From Panulirus ornatus (Eukaryota > Arthropoda > Malacostraca > Decapoda > Palinuridae): a stretch of DNA of 64,000 nt. The DNA lies in NCBI RefSeq assembly GCF_036320965.1, contig NC_092289.1, positions 22,395,278 through 22,459,277 of the forward strand, in the 5' to 3' direction. A program made the position numbers and the translations under genes. Within the stretch, counting starts at the first letter, position 1. Each line of letters starts with the position of its first letter. The notes beneath the pieces are model-generated. The model had not been told where the DNA came from. It worked only from the letters and a program-made list of their open reading frames with translations, and did not search any database. Positions 37,652 to 50,100 of this stretch are shown piece after piece.

Positions 37652-40600
37652 TTTTATACTTTGTCGCTGTCTCCCGCGTTTGCGAGGTAGCGCAAGGAAA
37701 CAGACGAAAAGAAATGGCCCACCCCCCCCCATACACATGTACATACATACAGTCCACACACGCAAATATACATACCTACACAGCTTTCCATGGTTTACCC
37801 CAGACGCTTCACATGCCTTGCTTCAATCCACTGACAGCACGTCAACCCCTGTATACCACATCGACTCCAATTCACTCTATTTCCTTGCCCTCCGTTCACC
37901 CTCCTGCATGTTCAGGCCCCGATCATACAAAATCTTTTTCACTCCATCTTTCCACCTCCAATTTGGTCTCCCTCTTCTCCTCGTTCCCTCCACCTCCGAC
38001 ACATATATCCTCTTGGTCAATCTCTCCTCACTCATTCCTCTCCATGTGCCCAAACCACTTCAAAACACCCTCCTCTGCTCTCTCGACCACGCTCTTTTTA
38101 TTTCCACACATCTCTCTTACCCTTACGTTACTTACTCGATCAAACCACCTCACACCACACATTGTCCTCAAACATCTCATTTCCAGCACATCCATCCTCC
38201 TGCGCACAACTCTATCCATAGCCCACGCCTCGCAACCATACAGCATTGTTGGAACCACTATTCCTCAAACATACCCATTTTTGCTTTCCGAGATAATGTT
38301 CTCGACTTCCACACATTCTTCAAGGCTCCCAGAATTTTCGCCCCCTCCCCCACCCTATGATCCACTTCCGCTTCCATGGTTCCATCCGCTGACAGATCCA
38401 CTCCCAGATATCTAAAACACTTCACTTCCTCCAGTTTTTCTCCATTCAAACTCGCCTCCCAATTGACTTGACCCTCAACCCTACTGTACCTAATAACCTT
38501 GCTCTTATTCACATTTACTCTTAACTTTCTTCTTTCACACACTTTACCAAACTCAGTCACCAGCTTCTGCAGTTTCTCACATGAATCAGCCACCAGCGCT
38601 GTATCATCAGCGAACAACAACTGACTCACTTCCCAAGCTCTCTCATCCCCAACAGACTTCATACTTGCCCCTCTTTCCAAGACTCTTGCATTTACCTCCC
38701 TAACAACCCCATCCATAAACAGATTAAACAACCATGGAGACATCACACACCCCTGCCGCAAACCTACATTCACTGAGAACCAATCACTTTCCTCTCTTCC
38801 TACACGTACACATGCCTTACATCCTCGATAAAAACTTTTCACTGCTTCTAACAACTTTCCTCCCACACCATATATTCTTAATACCTTCCACAGAGCATCT
38901 CTATCAACTCTATCATATGCCTTCTCCAGATCCATAAATGCTACATACAAATCCATTTGCTTTTCTAAGTATTTCTCACATACATTCTTCAAAGCAAACA
39001 CCTGATCCACACATCCTCTACCACTTCTGAAACCACACTGCTCTTCCCCAATCTGATGCTCTGTACATGCCTTCACCCTCTCAATCAATACCCTCCCATA
39101 TAATTTACCAGGAATACTCAACAAACTTATACCTCTGTAATTTGAGCACTCACTCTTATCCCCTTTGCCTTTGTACAATGGCACTATGCACGCATTCCGC
39201 CAATCCTCAGGCACCTCACCATGAGTCATACATACATTAAATAACCTTACCAACCAGTCAACAATACAGTCACCCCCTTTTTTAATAAATTCCACTGCAA
39301 TACCATCCAAACCTGCTGCCTTGCCGGCTTTCATCTTCCGCAAAGCTTTCACTACCTCTTCTCTGTTTACCAAATCATTTTCCCTAACCCTCTCACTTTG
39401 CACACCACCTCGACCAAAACACCCTATATCTGCCACTCTATCATCAAACACATTCAACAAACCTTCAAAATACTCACTCCATCTCCTTCTCACATCACCA
39501 CTACTTGTTATCACCTCCCTATTTGCGCCCTTCACTGAAGTTCCCATTTGCTCCCTTGTCTTACGCACTTTATTTACCTCCTTCCCTATCGACATCCACG
39601 CCCCACAGACCTTTCCATGGTTTACCTCAGACGTTTTACATGCTCTGGTTCAGTCCGGTGACAACACGTTGATTTTACACATACTTTTCTTCTGATAACC
39701 ATCTAGCGTCTTGTCACCCTTGAACTTGGACCTAATATTGGCGAGTTCCTTACTGATACATTTTCCTTCAGCCTCTTTACTTTTTCAATTTCTTATATCT
39801 GAAATGAAGACTGCAAGGCCTTGCATCCCATCGCCTCATACAGCTGGCATTGTTGATGTAGTTTACAATGTTCTCTAGAAAAGTAATAGCTGAAAGCGTG
39901 TAAGCAGGGGAAATGAGATTGTTTTCCATCATTTGCAGCATCACCATTAATATTTCTAATATTACGCATGACAGCTAGAGAATGGATGTGAGCAGATGTG
40001 GCCTTTCTTTGTATGTTCCTGGTGCTACCTCACTAATGTGGGAAATGGCAATCAAGTATGAAAAAGGAAATATTTTTAATTATCCTTATACCTTTATCCT
40101 GTTGGACTTCTCCCACTGTACAGCAGGAGATAACTGATGTAGAAGCCTATTTTTATACTTCCTGTATGTATGTGTGTATGTATGTATATCTCTGATGCCT
40201 ATTCCCCCTGAAACTCCTTCATGGGGGTGGCCACAGCAGTAGAGCCTCCACAGCTAGTGAACTCCAGTGCTGTTTCTTAGCTTTTAGTACCTCACGCTTA
40301 GCAGGCCACTTGTAGTGGACAGTTCTAGTGCTGCATTTGCAGAGGCTCCTACCTAAAGTTCTTACCAACTACTTCCACCTAATGATCCTTCTTAATGTTC
40401 TAATCTATTACTTCAACATAATGTTCCTGCCGAAATGTTCCTACCTACTACTTTTGTTTAGTGCTCCTACCATTTTCCCAAAAAGCAGGGATAGCACATA
40501 ATGCTCACTGCAGGAAAATTTGAAGTTATGAAGAATGAGCTGTGTGTTAAGTTTTCTCAAGTTTTATGTATGACAAGGAATGATTGTATTTTTGTGGCCA

Positions 40601-43600
40601 GAATGCCAGTAGTCCACTTGTGGGTGAGGCAGAAAGAAAAGACAGCTACCTGGGTCAGAGGAGTACAACTTGAAAACCACTGGCTTACTATGCAGCCATC
40701 ACAAACCCAAAACCCTCCTGGGTAGTACTGGTAATATCCCTCCCTGGTCATTGGCCATGTACCAACTACTACCTACTACTATAAACTATATACTGAGTAT
40801 TATATATATTAGCTTCCTTTAGATGATATAAAAGAATCAAAACTGTATATTTAAGTTGTTTATTCAGAATCATATAGTTTCGCTTCTTTTGAATAAAATC
40901 ATGTCTGTTTACATTTACTTTTTAAATTTTTTAAAGACATTTCTCCAATACCTTTATTCCTTCAGTTGTTTTAAGGCACATGTACTAGTAATTCATATTA
41001 GACTCTAAGACTCCTTTATTTTTTGCATTCTATTTGAACTTTTTCTTTGGTAATACAGGTTGAGCATCTCTAATTCAAAAATCCAAAATGCTCCAAAATT
41101 CAAAACTTTTTGAGCAGCAACATGGCATTACAAGTGGAAAATTACACACCTAAACTTATTATTTTTTTCATTTTATTAATGATATTTCATATTTTTTTCT
41201 GTTAGTACTTATGTGTGAATAAGTGTAATAAGTTTGCTTATCAGTAGCATATGAATTAAGAGTTAGGAATGAAGGTGGTGTCATATAACCACAGATTGTC
41301 CTCATGAGCAGTTGCAGTTATTGACACCTTAGCTTTCTGATGGCTCATTATTCCACAAACTTTGTTTCATGTGCAAAATTATTAAAAATGTTGTGTAAAT
41401 TACCTTCAGGCTATGTGTTTAAAGTGTATATTGAACATAAATGAATTTTGTGTTTAGACTTGAGCCCCATCCCTAAGATATCTCAGTATGTATATGCAAA
41501 TATTCCAAAATCCAGAAAAATCCAAAATTGGAAACACGTCTGGTCTCAGGCATTTTGGATAAGGGAAACTCATCCTATATTGCACTTGGAGGTATCACTT
41601 AGTGGGACAGGTTTCCTTTCTTTTAAGTGGCCCTAGGTCAACATAATATGACCAGTCCTCAGTTAACAAAGAATTGTCTTGGAATGGCAATTCCTGTTGA
41701 AGGGAAGGACCATGCTTCTTCATGTGTAACCTTTGGGCTTCCAGGTCCCATCTGACTTGTCATTTACATCTGACATAATTATTTGTTCTGCTCATACAAT
41801 GATTTCGGATAAAGTAATGATTCAGAAGAAATCCTTATATGCACATACGTACATTAGCTTAGTATTTAAGGAACTACATTTCAAGTATTTTACTGCTTTT
41901 TATATATTGTATATCTACTTCCTGCTTACACTGGATCCTGTGAAAAATTCAGAACAGAGTAAGTGATTCATATATGACCTCTAATCCCTTATCATGTGCT
42001 TAAGTTACATTTACATTGCAAGATTAAAGGATGTTGCATTGTACTCTTCTCAGTAGTAGTATATGATATTATTTTCCTAGATTTTGTAACAAAGTGAATG
42101 CATTGATAATTAGATCATAGGTTTACATTGAAAATCCGCAAATCTTAGGACTAAGCAAGGGTTGGATTTTTTAATCTTATTGGTTTTAGAAGTATTTGGG
42201 CAAACAAGTATAACCATAACAGAATGTTTTACATAACTAATTCAGGTTTAGATTTATTTGTAATATATATACATACTATGCAAAACATATAAGGTAAGTA
42301 TCTACAAAAACTATTCACTTATAACTCTTGCTTCATATTGTTAGTAATCTTGAATGTGCTGGACCACGGATTTTGGGAAAGCACAGTTTTTAGAAGTATG
42401 AATTTTGATTATATACCTTAGAAAGGTTGTTTCTTTTAAGATTTTTGATAAAATTAGAATCACATTTGTAATGTTTTTAGAAATGTAAATGAGTACATTT
42501 GATAAGGTAAAATGTGAATAAGAGTTAGGTTATTAGGTACAGTAGGGCTGAGGGACAAGTCAGTTGGGAGGTAAGTTTTAGATATCTGGCAGTGGACATA
42601 GCAGCAGATGGAACCATGGAAGTGGAAGTAAGTCACAGGGTGGGGGAGGGGGCAAAGGTTCTCAGAGCATTGAAGAATGTGTGGAAGGTGAGAATGTTAT
42701 CGTGGAGAGCAAAAATGGGTATGTTTGAAGGAATAGTGGTTCCAACAATGTTATATGGTTGTGAGGCATGGGCTATAGATAGGGTTGTGCAGAGGAGGGT
42801 GGATGTGTTGGAAATGAGATGTTTGAGGGCAATATGTCATGTGAGGTGGTTTGATCGAGTAAGTAATGAAAGGGTGAGAGAGATATGTGGTAATAAAAAG
42901 AGTGTGGTTGAGAGAGCAGAAGAGGATGTATCGAAATGGTTTGGTCACATGGAGAGAATGAGTGAGGAAAGATTGACAAAGAGAATATATGTGTCAGAGG
43001 TGGAGAGAATGAGGAGAAGTGGGAGACCAAATTGGAGGTGGAAAGATGGAGTGAAAAAGATTTTGAGCGATTGGGGCCTGAACATACAGGAGGGTGAAAG
43101 GCGTACAAGGAATAGAGTGAATTGGAATGATGCAGTATATCAGGGTCAACATGCTGTCAATGGATTGAACCAGGGCATATGAAGTGTCTGGGGTAAACCA
43201 TAGAAAGTTTTGTGGGGCCTGGATGTGGAAAGGGAGCTGTGGTTTCAGTGCATTACACATGACAGCTAGAGACTGAGTGTGAACGAATGTGGCCTTTGTT
43301 GTCTTTTCCTAGCACTACCTTGTACATGTGTGGGGGGAGGGGGGATGCCATTTCATGTCAGGCGGGGTGGCGACAGGAATGGATGAAGGCAGCAAGTATG
43401 AATATGTACATGTGTATATATGTATATGCCTGTGTATGTATATGTACGTATACGTTGAAATGTATAGGTATGTGTATGTGCGTGTGTGGGCGTTTATGTA
43501 TATACATGTGTATGTGGGTGGGTTGGGCCATTCTTTCATCTGTTTCCTTGCTCTACTCTACCTCGCTAACGTGGGAGACAGCGACAAAGTATAATAGATG

Positions 43601-44723
43601 ATAAATATATTATTATTTTTTTGTTATTAATATTATTTTATTTATATTTCATTTTGCTTTGTCGCTGTCTCCCGCGTTTGCGAGGTAGCATAAGGAAACA
43701 GATGAAAGAAATGGCCCAACCCACCCCCATACACATGTATATACACACACGTCCACACATGCAAATATACATACCTATACATCTCAATGTACACATATAT
43801 ATATACACACACAGACACATACATATATACCCATGCACACAATTCACATTGTCTGCCTTTATTCATTCCCATCGCCACCTCGCCACACATGGAATACCAT
43901 CCCCCTCCCCCCTCATGTGTGCGGGGTAGCGCTAGGAAAGACAACAAAGGCCTCATTTGTTCACACTCAGTCTCTAGCTGTCATGCAATAATGCCCGAAA
44001 CCACAGCTCCCTTTCCACATCCAGGCCCCACACAGCTTTCCATGGTTTACCCCAGACGCTTCACATGCCCTGATTCAATCCACTGACAGCATGTCAACCC
44101 CAGTATACCACATCGATCCAATTCACTCTATTCCTTGCCTGCCTTTCACCCTCTTGCATGTTCAGGCCCCAATCACTCAAAATCTTTTTCACTCCATCTT
44201 TCCACCTCCAATTTGGTCTCCTACTTCACCTCGTTCCCTCCACCTCCGACACATATATCCTCTTGGTCAATCTCTCCTCACTCATTCTCTCCATGTGCCC
44301 AAATCATTTCAAAACACCCTCTTCTGCTCTCTCAACCACGCTCTTTTTATTTCCACACATCTCTCTTACCCTTACATTACTTACTCGATCAAACCACCTC
44401 ACACCACACATTGTCCTCAAACATCTCATTTCCAGCACATCCACCCTCCTGCGCACAACTCTATCCATAGCCCACGCCTCGCAACCATACAACATTGTTG
44501 GAACCACTATTCCTTCAAACATACCCATTTTTGCTTTCCGAGATAATGTTCTCGACTTCCACACATTCTTCAAGGCTCCCAGGATTTTCGCCCCCTCCCC
44601 CACCCTATGATTCACTTCCGCTTCCATGGTTCCATCCGCTGCCAGATCCACTCCCAGATATCTAAAACGCTTTACTTCCTCCAGTTTTTCTCCATTCAAA
44701 CTTACCTCCCAATTGACTTAATA

Positions 44724-44773
<50 letters not shown>

Positions 44774-47098
44774 TATTATTATTATTATTGTTATTATTGT
44801 TGTTTTTATTATCATTTTCTATTTTTCATACTTGATCACTGGAGAGAATGAGTGAGAAAAGTTGACAAAGAGGGTATATTTGCCAATAATAGAGGGTACA
44901 AGAAGGAGGAGGAGACTGAAGTGGGAGTGGAAGGAGGGCACAAAAAAGGTTTTGAGTGCTTGGGGTCTGAACATACAGACAGTTGTAAAGCATTCATAGT
45001 ATAGGGGAAATTGGAGCAATGTGGCATACAGAGAGCAACATGCTTTCAGCAGACTGAGTCAGGGCATGAGAAATGGTCAGGGGAAAACCATGGACAAATC
45101 TGTGGGGCCTGGTTGTGGATAGGGGGCTGTGGTTTCATTGTGTTACATATGACATCTTGAGAGTAGGCATATGAGGCCATTTCTTTGTTCTTGGCACTAT
45201 AACTTGCAAACAAGGGAAGCTGTGAACAAACATGAAGAAAAGAAAAAATGTATTATCATTACAGGCGCACCACCGATTTTCCAGCACTCCTGGTTCCAAG
45301 GCCTTGCCGGATTAACCATTTTGCTGGACCATCTGTGGTCATGTAATAATATTTCATCATCACACCTCTAACCCAATGATTATACATCTCCCATGTGTCT
45401 AAAGTATACCCCGGACTGCTAGAAATTTAAATTAAACAAATATTAAATGTTTGAGCATCCTAAGATAGTAAGTCTGTCCTTAGATTGTTTGAATTGTGTG
45501 GGGTTTTCTTCGTCTTCTGTTGTTTGTGTTTTCCTTGGTGTGCATCGCCAGAATAATGCAGTTTTGTCTGCATTTATACACCTGCTCAGGACTGAGGTGT
45601 TCGTCAGCTACGAGTTTTGCAAATTTGTCCACATACTTGGCAGCTTCTTCGTGGTTTGCAGACAGCTTTTCTCTGCACATTTTATTCATAGAAATTCTTG
45701 ACACTTCTTGAATATTTGAAGCCATCCTTCACTATAGTCACGCTCATGTTGTAATTTAAGTTCTTTATGGAACAACTTAGCCTAGTCCATTATCATGCTA
45801 CCTGACATGTCCACTCCATCACTCCGATGCTGTCAAAACCATTCCATCATCACTCAGTCGTGCTGGGTACCCTTACCATCTTTCATTGTTTTTCTAATCA
45901 TCATTTGCTTCTTGGAATCGCTGTCTGCATATAATTTCAATATTTTCTCCCTTTGCTCTATGTCATAAACAGTTGATGAACCAATACTGTAGATGTCACA
46001 CAGCTTATGCACCGAAACACCACAGTACTGTAGATGTCACACAGCTTATGCACCGAAACACCACAGTCCATTTTTTCAACAGTTCTACTTTATCTTGGAT
46101 CAGTATGGACTGGTGTTTACATTTGACACCATGACTAACACTCATATGTCTTAGAAGCCATAGCTAGGGTTGAATTTAAGCAAAATAAGCTAAGAATCTC
46201 ACAGAATTGCAGTATCACCACCAAGTGCAGTGTAAAGAATGTACATAAGCGTGCCCTACACACAACGCCGTCTGTGGCCGCCCAGTAAACTAGTCTGGTG
46301 GCTGCGGTAATTTCAAGTTCCCTTCCATAATTTTGTTCAGACTAAAGGAGGTGTCGAATCATCAGTTGCTGGAAATTCGGTGGTGTACCTGTATTATTAT
46401 TGTTGTCGTTATTTTTTTTTCATTATACTTGATTGCTGTCTCCTGCGTCAGCAAAGTAGTGCAAGGAAACAGACAAGGAATGGCCCAACCCACCCACATA
46501 CACATGTATATATGTAAATGCCCATACATGCACATATACATACACATACATTTCAATGTATACATACATACACATACATTTCAGTGTATACAAACATGTA
46601 CATACGCAGACATATACATATATATACACATGCACATGTTCATACATGCTGCCTTCATCCATTCCTGCCATGCATGAAATAGCACAACCCCCCCCAAAGT
46701 AAGATAGCGCCAGGAGAAGACAAAAAAAAAAAAAAAAAAGGCCACATTTGTTCACACTGTCTCTAGCTGTTATGTATAATGCACCGAAACCACAGCTCCC
46801 TTTCCACGTCCAGGCCCCACAGACCTTTCCATGGTTATTTATTATTATTCTTTTTTTTTTTCTTTTAAACTATCCGCCATTTCCCGCATTAGCGAGGTAG
46901 CGTTAAGAACAGAGGACTGGGCCTTTGTGGAATATCCTCACCTGGCCCCCCTCTGTTCCTTCTTTTGGAAAATTAAAAAAAAGAAAAAAAAAAAACGAGA
47001 GGGGAGGATTTCCAGCCTCCCACTCCCTCCCCTTTTAGTTGCCTTCTATGACACGCAGGGAATACTTGGGAAGTATTCTTCATCCCCTATCCCCGGGG

Positions 47099-47158
<60 letters not shown>

Positions 47159-50100
47159 GAAGAATGTGTGGAAGTCGAGAACATTATCTCGGAAAGCAAA
47201 AATGGCTATGTTTGAAGGAATAGTGGTTCCAACAATGTAATATGGTTGTGAGGTGTGGGCTATGGATAGAGTTGTGTGGAGGAGGGTGGATGTGCTGGAA
47301 ATGAGATGTTTGAGGACAATATGTGGTGTGAGGTGTTTGATCGAGTAAGTAATAATAGGGTAAGAGAGATGTGTGGTAATAAAAAGAGTGTGGGTGAGAG
47401 AGCAGAAGAGGGTGTTTTGAAATGGTCTGGTCACATGGAGAGAATGAGTGAGGAAAGATTGACCAAGAGGATATATGTGTCAGAGTTGGAGGGAACGAGG
47501 AGAAGTTGGATACCAAATTGGAGGTGGGAAGATGGAGTGAAAAAGATTTTGAGTGATCGGGGCCTGAACACGCAGGAGGGTGAAAGGTGTGCAAGGAATA
47601 GAGTGAACTGGAACGATGTGGTATACCAGGGTCGACGTGCTGTCAATGGATTGAACCAGGGCATGTGAAGCGTCTGGGGTAAACCATGGAAAGTCCTGTG
47701 GGGCCTGGATGTGGAAAGGGAGCTGTGGTTTCGGTGCATTATTACATGACAGCTAGAGACTGAGTGTGAACGAATGTGGTGTTTGTTGTCTTTTCCTAGC
47801 GCTACCTCGCACACATAAGGGGGGAGGGGGTTGTTATTCCATGTGTGGCGAGGTGGCAATGGGAATGAATAAAGGCAGACAGCATGAATTATGTACATGT
47901 GTATATATGTATATGTCTATGTGTGTATATATATGTATATGTTGAGATGTATAGGTATGTATATTTGCGTGTGTGGACGTGTATGTATATACATGTGTAT
48001 GTGGGTGGGTTGGGCCATTCTTTCGTCTGTTTCCTTGCGCTACCTCGCTAACGCGGGAGACAGTGACAAAGCAAAATAATAATATAAATTATTATTATTA
48101 TCAATGCTATTCACATTATCATTTTTATTATTACGGATTCATTATTATTGTTATTATTAGAAATGTTAGTCAGATATACATGATGTACTTTCATATCATT
48201 ATCAGTAATCAAAAAGTTTTCTTGTGTGCTTTTATAGGGCAATGACTTGTACAAACGACTTACACTAGTTGGTCAGCAAATGACAGGTTTCCGAACATCT
48301 TTTGAATATATTCAGGATTACATCACCATGTATGGGCTGAAAATATGGCAGGAAGAAATGTCACGTATCATTAACTACAATGTTGAGCAGGTAAGTTCTT
48401 GTTAGAATGTGTTAGTTTAATGCACATATATACTTTAGATGCATTATGGACATAGTATACCAAAAAAATTGTCTCTGCACAGTATCATATTTAACTCTTT
48501 CTGCTTACATAGTGTGGATCTTAATATGTACAGCCTTTCAGGTTACACACCCACAGAAAATAATGTCTTCCTCCCTTCCATGCCTGTTCTTCACTTTTTT
48601 TGCTTGTGTTATTAATATTCTTCCTGTTTCAGTGCATGCTTCTTTCATATCAACTTCCCCAGTCATTTGTTTAGATTACTTTCTCCACTTCTAATACACA
48701 TTTGATAAAATTCATCTTGATTGAATGTAAAGTAATGAGAACAAGTCTTACCATAGTGCCTCGATATGATCATAAAAGCAGGAAATTAGCTGCAGGAATC
48801 ATTGTGTGAGAAAAACGTGGGAATTGACATCACCCTTAACCTGTGGCCAGAGTCTCACTCTTGGAGAATAGTTGGGGAGGCAAACTGTCTGTTAACAAAC
48901 ATTAGAATAGCATTCATGTTCATATCTAAGAAAATGCTCAGCATGCTGTTCCCATGCTTCTCATGTTTGGTTACTACATGTAAAGAAGCACTCAAGCTAA
49001 TAGCGAAGGTTGAGAAGAGGGAAACAAACATGGTACTGGAATTAAGAGAGCTGAGTTACAGGGAAAGGCAAGAGGACCTAAATTTGCCCACCAAAGAAGA
49101 GAGAAGAGTGAGGGGTGATCTTAACACCACATGTAAGTTTTTGATAGAGGTTGATGAAGTAGACAGTTAACAGTTCTTCAAGAAATGCAAGGTCAGAACA
49201 ACTGAAGGACTTACCAAGAAATCAAGATGTGAAGAGGTACTTCTAGTGTAGAATGAATGGTGTAAAATTAATGAAGATTGGGTGAATGCAGAGAGCATAC
49301 AGTAATTAAAAGAGCTCTATGATAATAAGGAATGTCCAAGAGATAGAGCTTCATGAGTGTAAAACTCTCTCCCCACACCTGTTTGACAAAATTGCTTGTT
49401 ATGCTCCTGCCAAAATCATCATATGTTATCCTTGTACTTACTTGTTCTTTATTCTCCTCTAGTTTGAGGGTTAGGGAAGAAAGAACAGGAGGGGCCCTTA
49501 TAGAGCAATGGCTCATCAACATTTTGCTATAGCAACTTTAGAGAATTAGAATGCATACACTAGAAACTGTCCTAAGGCTTACAGTAGCTTCAGATTTTAA
49601 GAGAATTCAGTTTTTACTCTACTATTTCAAGTACTGTATTCCATTGATAACGAAATTTCTAAAGACAGTGTAGGATTTTTCATTCATGATGTCAAGGCTA
49701 ATTATATTAGATTCATGACCCACAAGCATCAGGAAAATCATTTAGAATTTTATTCCATTGCTGCCCTTTGATAAGGGAAGACCAACTTCACATTCAGCAT
49801 TCTTAATGTCCCTTATAAGGAAGGACTACCTTACTTTAAAACCTTAAAACATTGTGTACCATGATAGAATATATCTACGAATAGGAGGTAAGGCTTTCAT
49901 AGGTTCTGTTTATTTTCAAAATTGTTTCTCGTACTTTTTTGGAACCTCACATTCTCCAAGATCAGGATGGCCTTCTCCAGTGTCATTAATGTAAGATTTT
50001 GAAAAATTCAGTTGATTTTTTTAAAGTATTCCTTTTACTTTCTGTACCTTACAACCTCCTAGATCAGCAAAGCTGCCCCAACTATTAGTTTATGTAAGAC

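Larger units (their letters stand above)
37235..48237. other. 11-kb WASHC5 intron, transposon hub
   Basis: The longest intron of the gene in this window. It holds LINE-A copies in both orientations, two F2 SINEs, two Tigger-type DNA transposon relics and an R4 copy, all listed separately. The stretches 40510-41055 and 41580-42500 contain nothing I recognise. Exons 13 and 14 join directly in the protein, so no exon is hidden inside. Confidence 0.85.

Noticed and set aside
44818..45027. Minus-strand frames of 63-66 codons as a gene
   Set aside because: They are antisense to an old LINE-A relic read on the plus strand.
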